A stretch of DNA of 64,000 bases, from NCBI GenBank assembly GCA_003194525.1, contig NBIV01000190.1:117877-181876 (forward strand), read 5' to 3'. Under the pieces are notes generated by a model. That model worked only from the letters and a program-made list of their open reading frames with translations. It did not search any database and was not told the origin of the DNA. This stretch comes from Gracilariopsis chorda (Eukaryota > Rhodophyta > Florideophyceae > Gracilariales > Gracilariaceae). Positions 41,401 through 52,863 of the stretch are shown here, piece by piece (the first letter of the stretch is position 1; each line of letters opens with the position of its first letter). Position numbers and translations under genes: made by a program.

Positions 41401-42997
41401 CTTACCCTTGTGGTTCTGCTGAGTATTTGTGATTTTTCTTGTTTGCTCAATATACGAGCCATCAACTATTCTATAGCTATTGTATGTCCATGCACAAGCT
41501 AAGCTGACCGAGGAAGTCTTCAGGTGAAATGGTATGCAAAACATTGAGCTCTGCGAAGCAAATCAAGGACGGCTGGCGATAGAGCCGATTTCAATAAGAG
41601 TAGCGCTGGTGCCCAAAAATGTCTCTGATTCCGATGAAGGTCAACTGTTGCGTTTCGGAAATGGCTTTGTGCGAAACGCACAGATCACATTGTGATCTAC
41701 GGCGAATCGCATAAATGTGTGGGAACGAGTGCTTGCCCTCAGTAGCTGGGACTACGACGAACTAAGAGAGGCTTTGGCGATGGCTCTAGCGCTCTTCGCC
41801 TTGGTATTGGAGAGACTTTTGCCCTCGTGAGGAATATTCACACTGGACGGCATTGCAGAAGATGCACTCAAGGTTCTGAAATGAAGATAGCGCACTTGCA
41901 AAGCCCCATACTTGATCTCCTACCTTCTACGAATACAAAGGTACCTGTGGTACCTTCGTATAGTTATCAACGGTACCTCAGTACCGTTGGTGCTGAAAGG
42001 TGCGCAAAGCCTTCCCAGACGAAATCTTTGTGTTCTTCATGTCGAGATTGACTTTCTCTTGTCTCAAGACAACCTGACCATTCAGAGGCGCCCATCGTAG
42101 TAATAGGTTACCGTCAGTATGGTAGACGGTTATCACGGTGATTATGATCACGATTCTCAGTGAAGCGCTCCAAAATGGAACAAAGCTCGCTCTCGCCACA
42201 ACAATGAACAATCGTAATCCTGGTGCTCAAACTGCTCAAGGAGCGTGTTTGTGCACATGAAGCGGGCGCATGTGAATGAAATTGCGACAAACACAACGTG
42301 TTCCCCAAATACGTTCACGGGTGCCGTACACCGTCTGATCTGTGAATCAACTGCTGCGTAAAAAGATCACCGTTGGATACTAACCCCATTGAGAAAGGCC
42401 AACCCAGAACGATGGTTACTAAGCACCGTGTCGCGTTTCCCTCGCTTGCTTACTTCTTCTCCACGTACAAACTTGAGATTCTCAAGCTTTTTTGAAGCGC
42501 CGTTCAGCATCAAAAATCATGTCGATGTATTGCAACCTTATTCAAGCGGCTTGAGCCTGGCAGTTCCGCAAGCATCCTCGTTAATCCTTACAAAGTGCGA
42601 GATCGTCACCTCGACGGAGGCGGGTGGTATACTCGGTGCCTTCCGCCGCACAATTCGAACCATCATTTATTGTTCCGCACTGCTCCAATAGCAGCACTGC
42701 AGGCCTGTCCACTCTTCCCCAATGACATAAAGTCGCACGACACCGTTATCTGACCATCTCCTTGGAAGAAGTTTTCTCACAGAAGTCTCCGCGCAGGAGC
42801 GGAAGTCAAACATACTCCCACAAATAAGTACTTCATCGTAAAAGCCTTGCCACATTCACACATGTACTTAAGAAGTGCCTTTATAAGGACACGTTTTCAA
42901 GGATAATAGAGGGATTACCCAAACCTCATGATTTGCACATGGGATTGATTTTGCGTGAAACGTTGCACACGTCGGGAAACAAAGACGCAATTTGATT
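41401..42997. other. No recognisable gene
   Basis: Two small hairpins lie at about 41937-41982 (AAGGTACC-TGT-GGTACCTT and AACGGTAC..GTACCGTT). A plus-strand frame at 42389-42691 has no known domain. It may contain part of the Harbinger element. Confidence 0.4.
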
Positions 42998-43153
42998 ATG
43001 AACCTATCTCATTTTTCGCTTGGAGAGCCTCTTTGCGAAATGAGAAAAAACATCCTGTACAGAACCCCCCGTCTCAGTACCAAAAGGGAGAAGTCCTTCC
43101 CGCCAAACAGTGGTCGCTCCCTCTCCCGGCTCACCGCTGTCAAGCTATTAGAC

Positions 43154-43918
43154 ATGGCGACCCCCCTGGCTCGTCCTGGCATTCCACTGCCCCCTTCGAG
43201 GAGCGCTTTTCTTGTGCTTAGCACAACACCTCGTGTTTCCTCCATCAACCCACCAGCCGCGCCTGCTGTGCCTTCTGTGCCCGAAAGCGGACGGAAAAAG
43301 CGCATTCGCTTCTCAGCAGCGTGGGACGTGCTCCTGCTGAAAGCCGTCAACGCTATCGACGCTCAAACCGCCCTGCATGGCGAAGCGAAAGCACGGTTGG
43401 AAGAATTGCTGGCTCTCTTTTCTTCCTTCACTACGTCTGGTGGGCTTGTTGTCGTGTGCACCCCAAAAGAGAAGATGTTCAGTGGCCACCTGAAAAAGAT
43501 GGTCTCGGAGCATCGTCTTGCTGTGAAAAACAACGCTGTTGCTTCTGGAATTATCGAGGTGCGGGACGAGAGGGAGACACTTCTGGACGACATAGTGCTG
43601 GCCATAGAAGAGGTGAATGAGAGGCGTCGCACTGAGCGGGACGAACGAACCGAGCTGCAAAAGCGTATGTTGGGCACTGGGGAGGAAAATAGAAAGAAAG
43701 CGGTTGCTCGGAAGAGCTCGAAGGAGAGGGCTGAGTCCCGAATGCCTCGGAAGAAAGTGGCGGTTGTGATGTACTCTGAAGAAAAGGAGAAGGACCTTCT
43801 GGAGAAGCACATTGTTTCGAGGCGCGAGATAGAGGCGAAACGCGTGCGCTTGGACAAGGAGCTATTTGAATTCGAGCAGCACGTTGCGGAGCAAAACGCC
43901 GCTCGGGCACTGCTGTAG
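43154..43918 (+). CDS. Myb/SANT-like protein of a Harbinger-type element
   Basis: 254 aa from ATG 43154 (GACATGG context); the frame is open further upstream to an ATG at 42998. After a Pro/Ser-rich leader, KKRIRFSAAWDVLLLKAVNA begins a SANT/Myb-like helix set. Next come EEKMFSGHLKKMVSEHRL-type helix positions (actual text starts at PKEKMFSGHLKK) and NNAVASGIIEVRDERETLL, a block that accompanies transposon-encoded Myb-like proteins. The rest is a long charged coiled coil (EIEAKRVRLDKELFEFEQHV). In PIF/Harbinger elements such a protein guides the DDE nuclease to the element ends. A decayed DDE nuclease lies 2.3 kb away on the opposite strand, which fits one old element. Confidence 0.6.
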   Translation: MATPLARPGIPLPPSRSAFLVLSTTPRVSSINPPAAPAVPSVPESGRKKRIRFSAAWDVLLLKAVNAIDAQTALHGEAKARLEELLALFSSFTTSGGLVVVCTPKEKMFSGHLKKMVSEHRLAVKNNAVASGIIEVRDERETLLDDIVLAIEEVNERRRTERDERTELQKRMLGTGEENRKKAVARKSSKERAESRMPRKKVAVVMYSEEKEKDLLEKHIVSRREIEAKRVRLDKELFEFEQHVAEQNAARALL

Positions 43919-44674
43919 TGCAATACCCGCAAGCGGGACAACACACGAAGACGTTCTGATCTTCCCCTCTGGAGGGTAACACAGCGAACGGAGCCTCTCC
44001 GGATGAGCACGACGAAGTCGGATTGTAAAGCCGAGGCTCACCATCACGCCAAGCGGGGAGAGTTGAAACGGTAGGATTAGGATCACCACGAATGGGAATA
44101 CAGCCCTGCCAAGGAGTACGAGTCCACGTAAGTGCGGGAAGGCGTCACGGGATACCGGCACGAGAGACACGCGTCAGCGGTGACGAGCAACCACACAAAG
44201 GGGTAGAAACCACGAGACTGGGGTAAGGGAAATACGGGGGATGCCCGATTGGGGGCGACGGGGGTGTGGGCCAACGGGACCACGGAAAAATGTACAAAGG
44301 AACCCTATACAGGGGTGAGAACACGGCGGTGGTGGATTAAGTGACAAGTGCCCAAGGCGGTGATACTCCTAGTGACGCAGGGTGGATAGGTCTACCGTTA
44401 GTATCGTGGCTTTACCTCCGAGGAGCGTAGAAGACTCGCAAAAGCGGAAAAGACTTAGAGCCAAGAACCCGAGTTGGGGAACTTTACTCAGTGTCAGGGC
44501 GAGGTCGCCGAGCCACTATATAGTGTAGTAATCTCCCTACCGTAGCGTAGATAAATTATAAATAATAAATATAAAATAAATAAATGTCCACACTGTGGTC
44601 CCAACCTCCTCCTGACGATCCGTGTCACACGTTGTCCACTCACGCCTTGTGCGGCACACGGCCCATGCACAGGT
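43919..44674. other. Purine-rich non-coding stretch
   Basis: About 600 bp with many AGG/GGA/ACG words and no domain-like frame. It looks compositionally unlike its neighbours, with a sharp change to AT-rich sequence near 44550. Confidence 0.4.
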
Positions 44675-44980
44675 GTGCACCTGGTGCACAGTGCGGATCC
44701 GCTGAGGGCTGAGACACCGGCTAATAGCGGTAGTAATCATAAACACGCGAAAGCGGCAAAAAGACCAAGTCCACAGCGCATCGCTGAGTCTTCCTCCTTG
44801 AGGATTGCACTTCAACTGCGTCAAAATGAGTTGGACGCAAAGCGTCTCTCGCTCGGCCAGCGCCGTATCGAACTGGAGGTCGAGCTTGCGGGAATGTAGA
44901 GTGAGGAAAAGCGCAGCGCAATAGAAGAACGAAAAGGAATGCTAGCTGTACTTGACACATTAATGAAGAAGCTTCAGTAA
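44675..44980 (+). pseudogene. Second Myb-associated coiled-coil fragment
   Basis: A plus-strand frame reads a charged coiled coil (LRIALQLRQNELDAKRLSLG, RRIELEVELAGM), meets TAG at 44897-44899 and continues in frame (SEEKRSAIEERKGMLAVLDT, LMKKLQ) to TAA 44978-44980. The pattern resembles the C-terminus of transposon Myb-like proteins, like that at 43154-43918 but not the same sequence. The N-terminal DNA-binding part is missing. Confidence 0.45.
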
Positions 44981-46248
44981 AGGCAACGGACAGACAAGAA
45001 TGGGAAACATGTGCTCCGAGCGGCCCCGCAGCAGCCTCTCGTAGGGCTCGGCTGGCGCGACCTTCGCTCCTGGACTTTGCACTCGCTCTTCACGCTCGCC
45101 CGCAGTTTACTGTACTACTGCCCAAGATATTATGCGAGCGTCGGGGGCGGGCAATTGAAGTACGAAATGACCTGTTCTCCGTGACTCATGCATATCTTAG
45201 AGTTCTGTCGGTCGCGAAATTTGTAGAATATTCCAGCACTGCTGGAACACACGTGTAGCGTGCTCCAGCAGTGTCTGGAGCATTGTAAGCTTCGATGGAC
45301 CAGCATTACCACTGCATTTCGGTGATGCAGTTGCCAGTTGCTAAATTACTATTGGTTATTGTGCAGCCCCAGAGGCTTCTGGAAGCCCATGGAGTAGCCT
45401 AGACGCACACATGAGTAAGTAGAAAGTAGTACTGCGTTTCTGTGTTGTTTGGCATGCTTTTTGACTTTATAAGAAGGGAGAGTTGAGTCCCGAACTTCGG
45501 TCTGGACTCATCTCAAGGAGAACCACATCTCAAAGTCCTCACCCCTGCAACTATGTCAACTATTACTATCAACCATCAACTCTCAACCGCACTTAGTGAG
45601 GCGCTTGCCGCTTTGTGCATACTTGGGGTGCGGCAGTACCGTCGCTGAAACCGGTTGAAGCGCCCTTGGCGTGGACGGGAGACGGGTAGTGTGTACCAAA
45701 GGCGCTTCTGTCGTCTGTGAGCCCCCACCGGAGCTTTACTCGGATAACGGTGACGGTCGAAAGACCTGGTGGTTTCTGGACGGAAGTGCTTGACAGGAAG
45801 CTGCTCGCAGATGACGTGCCATGCAACCTCTCCTGCAAAGGGCCAGATTGGGTATAGAGTGAAAATATATCCCGCTGTTAGTAGCTCTCCTTTGGAAGCC
45901 CTGTAAGGATTGTACGCACCTGCTTCTGGTTGGTGCAGAAGCGGGTAGGCGGCAGAAATCACTTCATTTCCAGAGTGTCTTACCGGAAGCCGGGAGTCTG
46001 ACTCCTAGTGACTCTTGAAATAATTCTTAGGTTGTGTGCCGTTTCAAGAAGTATCAAGAAGTTTTTATTTGGATTGAGCCTTGTGCTCTCCTTTTGTATT
46101 TGTTGTTATCGTTGCAGGTTGAGTCCTTTTGGTTTCTGCATTGGTTGTTCGTTTGATCTTTTATTCGTGTCGTTTCATTTTTTTGGGGCTTTGAGCTACG
46201 AGGAATACCCTTTTTAGGCTAATTTTTCATCCATTTTGGCCCCCTGCG
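44981..46248. other. Mostly unassigned
   Basis: Contains the TATA/hairpin at 45468, an imperfect CCAGCACTGCTGGA stem at 45232-45290 and a minus-strand frame (45576-45962) of protein-like appearance (LLHQPEAGAYNPYRASKGEL) without ATG or known domain. Confidence 0.35.
45468..45510 (+). promoter_or_regulatory. TATA box followed by hairpin
   Basis: TATAAG (45468-45473) is followed by a 7-bp stem TGAGTCC (45484-45490) / GGACTCA (45504-45510). A short frame of 31 codons starts at ATG 45553. The same TATA-plus-stem layout occurs in the Gypsy LTR at 54484-54524. It may be the promoter of a lost element. Confidence 0.3.
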
Positions 46249-46834
46249 TCACCGTCTCGTGATGGCGCCCACAAATTCCAGATCAGTGCTGCATACTTTT
46301 ACAACAATGCAATCGGCGCCTGCCCCACCTTGAGAAGCCTTATAAAGTCTTGCGAGGTGAAGATCTGTTTCAGATCTTTGCACGTCTACTCCACCATTAC
46401 TCTGGCGGTACACTGTCATACCGTGTCGCCGTCCAACCTCTGGTCCATACAGATAAAACATAAGGCCGTCTGGCGTCGTGATCGTCTGATATATTAGGCA
46501 GTGGAAGCGCGTGTGACCAGAGTAACACGTTCTCTGGTTCACTCCTACACCTCCTGGACGGCTCATTTGTATATTTGTGCAGTCAATAAAGCCCACACAG
46601 TTATTCAGTGGTGCCCCCTTCGCGTTAACGGCCTCAGCATACATCGCTGCCCTGTGCTCCATAAGAAAGAATCGAAATATTTCCAACAGGTGCCCTTTCG
46701 GTTCAGCCAGGCTTTCGACCATCTCCTAGAAGTATTCGGAGAGCGCTGAGGCCCGCATGCCAAACAGAGTCTTGACGTCCTTCCAGCGCGTAAGAAAAGC
46801 CAACTTACGCAGTACAACAAACGTAGCAGTTAAC
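46249..46834 (-). pseudogene. PIF/Harbinger DDE nuclease, decayed
   Basis: Minus-strand frame RKLAFLTRWKDVKTLFGMRA (from about 46830), TAG at 46726-46728, then MVESLAEPKGHLLEIF. The nuclease core follows: NNCVGFIDCTNIQMSRPGG (first Asp), YSGHTRFHCLIYQTI and YLYGPEVGRRHGMTVYR. In this family the last block carries the second catalytic Asp (R-R-H-D-M); here it is Gly. The downstream part no longer aligns with the family and the third catalytic residue is not visible. About 160 residues remain of a normal 300-400. Inactive. Confidence 0.75.
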
Positions 46835-48257
46835 TGGTCACAAAAATAGCGGCACAACTTGGTTTTACAAGATGTCCAACCGCAGAATAATTATCTGATT
46901 GATCTCGTGCTTACGAAAGCGAAAGTTACGCAGACTCTGCTCCTTGCTAAATAAATTGATGTTGAACTTACTCGAGGAATTATACCACTAGCGCAACTGG
47001 ATACTTTGCACATCTGACTGCGCCTCACGGCAGCGCTTGTGCACTCGCAGTAACAGCTCATCGTCGGAGTACGATTGATGCCAGCGTGAGTCGTTTCCTC
47101 TTGTCGCGGCACACCTTTGCACGCCTGATCTCAAAGTCGCGTTGGCGCATGGGACGGTAGACGGTAGTAGACGGTAGACGGGACGGCGTGAAGGAGTACG
47201 AGGTGTGCGGTAGGAGGAGGGTTGGGTAATACTCACTTTTAATACTGTAGCCACTTTGCGTAATTTGCTGTGGTTTAAAAAATGATTTTACTGTGCGCTG
47301 ACAACAGGACTCACATTGCGATCTCATGTGAAAATCACGAGGTTTGCGTAATCCCTCTAATATCTCAGGCAACGGCGTCGAGCGCCAATGCCCCAAACTA
47401 AAGTGCTCATCATCAGGACAGTCATCCTTATTCCACTTGATGAGCACATTGCCGTGCTGGTCGAACGAAAGCCCGTTAACTCCGAGACAACTGTAGAATT
47501 CCTGTCCAATTGTGGGCTCTGGGAGACCCGCCCACCAGGGACGTATTTGTGACTACATTTTCAGGAGCCTTCGAAGTCAGTAGTCATGCCCTTTTTGACG
47601 GTAGCCAGTCAGATGAAGTCACATTATAGTCATCTTTACTTGTTTCGAATCTCTCGTGTTACGGTACGTACTAAACGTCTAGATCCATCCGCCGCAAGAT
47701 GAAAAAGCCCACTTTGCAGCATTCTACTGTCCTTGATGTTTTTGGACACGCACGCGCGGGTAAGCTCAGTCATTTCCAGAGTACTAGACAGTAAGCACTG
47801 GGACTGCTTCCCTTCCAAATGACCGAGGTCACTGAGCGTAACTTGCTCACCAACAGGCAAGCGTACGTCTACCCAGATTGGCAACGGCGGCGGGCTCCAT
47901 CAATGGATCTACGTGTGCACCGTGAGCAACCTGTACAAGTGTACGTCCAATGTGACTACTACTGGACTTTTCCACGGGATGTGTAGTCAGTTAGTCATTT
48001 CCCACGGTAATTTAGGGGGTAGTCAGTTAGTCATATAAACGGGTCTGCCGCCCACGTACTCCGCTAGGCACACTGTTTCGCGGTAACCCTCATAACGGGG
48101 TAATTTGGCAAATGGAACAATTTGGCAAGACATAAGAGCCACACATTGTCCCTGTCAGTTTCGGCTTTATTCAGGTCACTACTGGACTGCTACGTCATTG
48201 TCCACTCCTTCTGACTCGGTTCTGACTGTTCCACAGTCTAGTAGCGGATGAAGCACA
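46835..48257. other. No recognisable gene
   Basis: Contains two copies of GTAGTCAGTTAGTCAT (47982 and 48019) and related GTGACTAC/AGTCAT words at 47550-47640 and 47950. A terminal repeat of the pogo-like element may lie here, but I could not pair one with the right side. Confidence 0.4.
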
Positions 48258-50111
48258 ATGCCCGAGTCCATGAGACGCCAGACGGCTCGTCTCAAACGCA
48301 GCAAATTGCAACGAGCCCAAGAGGGAAAGGCTCGTAACCAAGCTTTTCAATTGCTGCAGACGAATGAGAAGCTTTCCAGCATTGCCGCACGCTGTTCTGT
48401 ATCCCTCACAACGCTTTACCGCATAAGACGAGCTTGGAAGGAAAAGAAGCAATCACTGTTGCACAAACTTTTGAGTCCTGTAGACTACCATGCAGGACGA
48501 CCATCTGTCTTGAGCACACAAGAAGAAGAAATGATTGTGAAAAGAGTAAAGCATGCCGCCGAAAGAGGCTTTGCATTCGATATCAATCACCTCAAAGAAG
48601 CTATGTCAACTATAGCAGCGGACGGCAGACACAGCTACAAAAACGCTCTCCCATGCGATGACACAATCCGTAGCTTTCGTGCACGCCACCGCGACATCAC
48701 GTACCGAAAGACAGAGAATCACTGCCATCGGTACTTTCTTGGGGAGGACTTAGAACATGTCCACACCCTCGTTCACCACCTGAAAGCTTTGAAACAAAAA
48801 CATTCCGACCTGTTCCAAGACCCAAGCCGCATCTGGAACTTGGACGAGACCGCAGTAAGCGCAGATTACGGAAAGCGAGGACGAACTTTCTCCGCATCCG
48901 CTTCTAATTTGGGTGGTAGGCGGCACAATATAAAGGACCATGGAGCCCACCTTACTGCTGTGGTAATCGCCTCAGCATCCGGTCTAGTTGCTCCACCCTT
49001 CTTTGTTGCGTCCGGAAAAAAGGTGATGCCGCGGTGGAAAACCCCGATCCCGAGCAGCGCGAAAGTCCACCTACCAGCCAGTCTACGGTGGTTGACGGAG
49101 AACACCTGGATTCCGGATGGAACCCATATCGCGCTAACGACGAAGGGGTCAATGACAATGGAGATCATGCCCAAACTCATTACGCATTTCAACGAGTTCT
49201 GCCGTAAGTTTGTGACACCTGACAAGCCCGTCCTGCTGCTCCTTGATGGCCATAGCTCCCGTAAAGGTGCCGAGTGGATCCTGTACTGCCATAAATATAA
49301 CATAATTGTTATCCAACTTCCGGCAAATACATCCCATTTTCTGCAACCTTGTGACGCAACCATTAATAAGAAGTTCAAGGAAAGGACAAGGCAGGTCAGA
49401 GATGTGCTGATAAAAACTGGAATGTATGGCAATGCGAACATTGCATTCAAACTTAAGCTGGGTGTTGCAGGATTTCAAGTTCTTACAGCAGACGTCGTTC
49501 AACAGAGCTTCATATCCACCGGCATGTGGCCGATGAATTTTCAATTCTACGAGATGCTTCGCGAGCGGCTATCGATGGAGAAGCGAGTTCCAAACGAGAA
49601 TACTGAGCAGCACAAAGAACTGCACATGACATTACGGACAGCCGATGTTGTTATCTATTCGCGGATTCGAGAAATTGTGGAGCGTGAGGACAATGCCACG
49701 ATAGGTGTCGCGTTAGTAGAGCAGACGTTACAGAATAACCGTTCCGCCCATCGTGTCTTGTGGGAAGCTGCACCATTACAGGCACCTGTTTGTCATATGC
49801 GTTCAAATATGAAAAGCATGTCGGGTGCGCCAGCCGCGGTTTTGTCTGATGTGGGTGTGTTGAAGAATGTGACGAATGGCGGGAGGGCGCAGCGGAGATC
49901 AAGAACGGTAAAGTATGTTGGGCCAGGCAAGGAAAACATGCAGTTAGCAGGCGGGGATAATGTTGATGGAGCTGGTTTATGGGACGCCACCGATGATATT
50001 CCACTTCTGACGCTCTGGCGGCAAGAGCGAAATGAAGACGGGTCTTTAGAGGAGCATAATGTAGCGGCGGCCGAAGCCGCCACAGCCCTGTTGGGGCTCA
50101 GCACAAGGTAA
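48258..50111 (+). CDS. Pogo-like (Tc1/mariner superfamily) transposase
   Basis: 617 aa, ATG 48258, uninterrupted. Residues 1-70 form a Psq-type helix-turn-helix with KLSSIAARCSVSLTTLYRIR; 75-165 are a CENP-B-like HTH region (HAGRPSVLSTQEEEMIVKRV). The DDE_1 core has Asp196 (RIWNLDETAVSAD), Asp330 (PVLLLLDGHSSRKG) and Asp366 (SHFLQPCDATINKKFK), spacing DD35D. The ~120-residue tail is low complexity. The enzyme cuts and pastes its element at TA sites. With all three catalytic residues and full length it could be functional, but I could not identify the inverted repeats, so it may also be a domesticated gene. Confidence 0.88.
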   Translation: MPESMRRQTARLKRSKLQRAQEGKARNQAFQLLQTNEKLSSIAARCSVSLTTLYRIRRAWKEKKQSLLHKLLSPVDYHAGRPSVLSTQEEEMIVKRVKHAAERGFAFDINHLKEAMSTIAADGRHSYKNALPCDDTIRSFRARHRDITYRKTENHCHRYFLGEDLEHVHTLVHHLKALKQKHSDLFQDPSRIWNLDETAVSADYGKRGRTFSASASNLGGRRHNIKDHGAHLTAVVIASASGLVAPPFFVASGKKVMPRWKTPIPSSAKVHLPASLRWLTENTWIPDGTHIALTTKGSMTMEIMPKLITHFNEFCRKFVTPDKPVLLLLDGHSSRKGAEWILYCHKYNIIVIQLPANTSHFLQPCDATINKKFKERTRQVRDVLIKTGMYGNANIAFKLKLGVAGFQVLTADVVQQSFISTGMWPMNFQFYEMLRERLSMEKRVPNENTEQHKELHMTLRTADVVIYSRIREIVEREDNATIGVALVEQTLQNNRSAHRVLWEAAPLQAPVCHMRSNMKSMSGAPAAVLSDVGVLKNVTNGGRAQRRSRTVKYVGPGKENMQLAGGDNVDGAGLWDATDDIPLLTLWRQERNEDGSLEEHNVAAAEAATALLGLSTR

Positions 50112-51440
50112 TCGGCTTGCGATGAGTTGAAGTGGGTGATCGGGGCTTCGCCAAATTTCCCCAGGTTAGGCCTTGGGACAACGTGGCTTCAGAAATCTCC
50201 TGTAAAAGGCGTCCGTTTGAAGCCGTGGAGGACGATTTCTGCCTGCGAAAATTTGTGCCAAATATCCCCGCTGGGAGGGTTAACCCTTACTTGCATCCCA
50301 CACCACAACTGTACCAAAAAAGTCAACTCAATATCCAGCAGCAATTCTGTGCCTATGTTAAACATTCAAAACTGGACTTCAACAGCATTGGCACCTCCAT
50401 AACTACCTGAAAGGATTCATTTGCCAAATGGAAGAAGATGAAAATAGGACTACTGCCGTGGTTACGGGGACGGCAAATACCATGGTGGCGCCGCTGAACG
50501 CAGCCGAACTGCAGGATACCCACATCACAATGAGGCAGATGCCTTACTTGAATTCGTGTATCCCCACCTGGGAAAACGGAGAAAATCAGGCAAATGGCTT
50601 CTCTTGGAGGTTAGCGGTTTTTCTAACTGTTTCCTTGCACAGCTTCAAGTATTCTATTGTTGGAGGTGTAAACTTTCTGTATGACTTTGAGGAGAGTCAG
50701 GTCTGCCTTCCGTCAGCAAAAAGGCGCTGTTGAAGTCAATCTTACTTTCCATAACCCGTGAGAACATTTTTATTCAGTTGTTCAGCATGACACAAGCATT
50801 CCGCACGCCAACGATGCATTGCAGTAGGAAACGAGCTGCGGTTGCGTCATTGGGGCACTCGGCGGGAGACCACGCAGGAGTGTGCTTAAGAGAATAAGAT
50901 TAGAAGCTTCACGGTAATCAGCTCGATTCAGTGACACAATGATCTCGTTGATGATATGATGAAGTGGGTGATGCGCAGCATGCTCCCGGCACATGGGGAT
51001 GACAACCGCCCATACCCCCTCGTGGTGTTCTCATCCATCTTTGTTCATATCCATGGTTGATCGTTCCTATATACAGTTTAAGAAAATTCCATGCCAGACA
51101 ATCGTGGATAGCAGACAAAGTACAGTAGGCACAGTTCTACTCTACATGCACGAAATAGAGCACAAGCGCTCGCAGAGGTCTTGCTTTCCTCTCTGCCGGT
51201 CCTTTCTTCTTTTCCCCACTTCTATGTCTAAGCTATGGCTCATCTTACACTACTTGCTCGCGCCTCTTGGGCACATAATGCCCAAGTTCGCTCGCTCTGC
51301 GTTCTGTCTGCATTGTTTGGTGCTTGGGAGCGTTCTCAGGGACGAGCATTCGTCTCGTGTGCATTATTCGTTTGTTGCTCGTTGCATAGTCTGCTTTACG
51401 ATGTGGTGGTCGTAAAGGTTGCAAGTATTACCTTCACTTT
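50112..51440. other. No recognisable gene
   Basis: Short frames at 50132-50410 and 50428-50733 have no known domain. The palindrome CATTTGCCAAATG near 50419 resembles AATTTGGCAAATGG at about 48101, left of the pogo gene, but the match is too short to call a terminal repeat. Confidence 0.4.
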
Positions 51441-51557
51441 ACATTAATCATTCACAGTAAGCAAAAGCAGTATTAAATGAACTGGCATGTAGTAGCGTCA
51501 TGCTACATTAAGCGTTCATAGTAAGCAATAGCAGTATTAAGTGAACTAGCATATTCT
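51441..51557 (+). repeat. 64-bp tandem duplication
   Basis: ACATTAATCATTCACAGTAA (51441) and ACATTAAGCGTTCATAGTAA (51505) start two units 64 bp apart, sharing AGCAGTATTAARTGAACTRG. About 10% divergence. Confidence 0.8.
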
Positions 51558-51780
51558 CACAACAGTAATGTCCATGATGAATAAGAAAGTAGATTAAATC
51601 GCTCATTTCGGTTCAAGCCGATGCCTGGGCGTCACCCAGTACTGACAGATCAACCCCAAGCATGGCCCAACGTCGAAGGTCGCCTTGCGGAACGCATTCT
51701 GCCGCAAGCACGCGCCTCCCTGTCATCATGGTCCTCGCCGCCTTCAACTTCCCAGCAATTAGCGGCTGAGGCGACTCCCC

Positions 51781-52087
51781 ATGGCCACTTCGGTCGCATT
51801 GCCATCGCTCGCCACCACGTTTTGCCGTCCAACTCTCCCGCTGCGCCCTTCCAAAACTGGTCATTTCCTTCCCACTCATCTCCACCTTTCCCACCGCTCA
51901 TGCGGCGTCCGACAGCGAGCTACTGCGTAGCGAACAGGAATGGCGCGAGCGACTGACATCGGCGCAATTCTGCATGGTGCGCGGGCACGGTACGGAACGT
52001 GCGTTTAATTTGGTGCTCAACGATGAGAAGCGCGGGGGGAGCTTTTGCTGCGCTGAGTGTCAGGCGCCTTTGTTCTGTCAGAAGTAA
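51781..52087 (+). pseudogene. Methionine sulfoxide reductase B, N-terminal fragment
   Basis: ATG 51781 opens MATSVALPSLATTFCRPTLP, Ser/Thr/Pro-rich and basic like a plastid transit peptide. The MsrB match lies in another frame: SEQEWRERLTSAQFCMVRGH, GTERAF, then FCCAECQAPLF with the first zinc Cys pair, ending at TAA 52085-52087. One single-base change between about 51830 and 51910 would join leader and domain. The second zinc pair and the catalytic Cys are absent. GTAAAG at 52084-52089 could be a splice donor, so this may be a first exon, but I saw no matching second exon before the Gypsy LTR at 52694. MsrB reduces methionine-R-sulfoxide in proteins. Confidence 0.55.
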
Positions 52088-52693
52088 AGTTTAAGTTGCT
52101 GATTAGATGGCCTTGTTTTATTTCTATTGGTGAGGCGGGTGCGGGTGAAGCAGTTTTTTGCTGATCGGCTCTTGTTGGGGAAGTAGCCTCCATGTGCGAG
52201 GAATGGCGGCCATTTGGGGCAGGTTTTGGAAGATGGGCCTGCTCCGACTGGGTTGCGACATTGTGTCACCGGTGTGGCGCTGTCGTTTTCCCCGCTTTGA
52301 TTTTGAGTACAAAAGAACACTAGCCGCCCGCCCGTCCAAGAACTACTAAGTTGGTAACGCACCCTTTGGAACAACAGTATCAAGAACAGATACGTGTACA
52401 AACGGTACCAAAGGCACAACGGGGGTTCAGCTGTTGCTTGGCGCATTCCGAAGGGGAAAGCAGAATGTGGCCGTCGTGGCCAGCAATGGTACATTGTCTT
52501 GCATTCTGTACCCATTTTGGTCGGTTCCGATTCAGAACTGCTGAACCGTTTAGTTTTATAATGGTATGTTTTTTGAGCCCAATCAGTACGAAAGTATCTT
52601 CGGTACCCACCTGGTTCAGGGAACAGGGTTCTGGGGCGCAGGGCTCTGGAGAGCAAGACAAGATGGGCGTGTCGCGCTTCTGCCCTTCCCATC
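52088..52693. other. Spacer between MsrB fragment and Gypsy LTR
   Basis: A 204-codon minus-strand frame covers it (ATG 52692) but overlaps the MsrB end and shows no domain. No splice-linked MsrB exon seen. Confidence 0.35.
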
Positions 52694-52863
52694 TGTTAGG
52701 CATTCCTCCCCCAACTGTTGCCCTAAGTGAAAAAGACTGGGAGGGGGTGGAGTCCCTATGAGATTCGATCTCATTTTAAGGGCCAACCCCCTCTCGCCGC
52801 TTCCACCCCAGGGGTCTCTCGCCTTCAGCGTGGCGACCAACACGCGAACTCGTCGCGCCGCTG

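Noticed and set aside
45576-45962. Protein-like minus-strand frame
   Set aside because: No ATG, no known motif, and overlapping frames of similar length; not supported as a gene.
48090-50430. TTTGGCAAATG words as pogo terminal repeats
   Set aside because: Only about 11 bp match, the word is self-palindromic, and no TA duplication could be fixed.
52078-52692. 204-codon minus-strand gene next to the Gypsy LTR
   Set aside because: No domain, and it overlaps the MsrB fragment on the other strand; probably chance.
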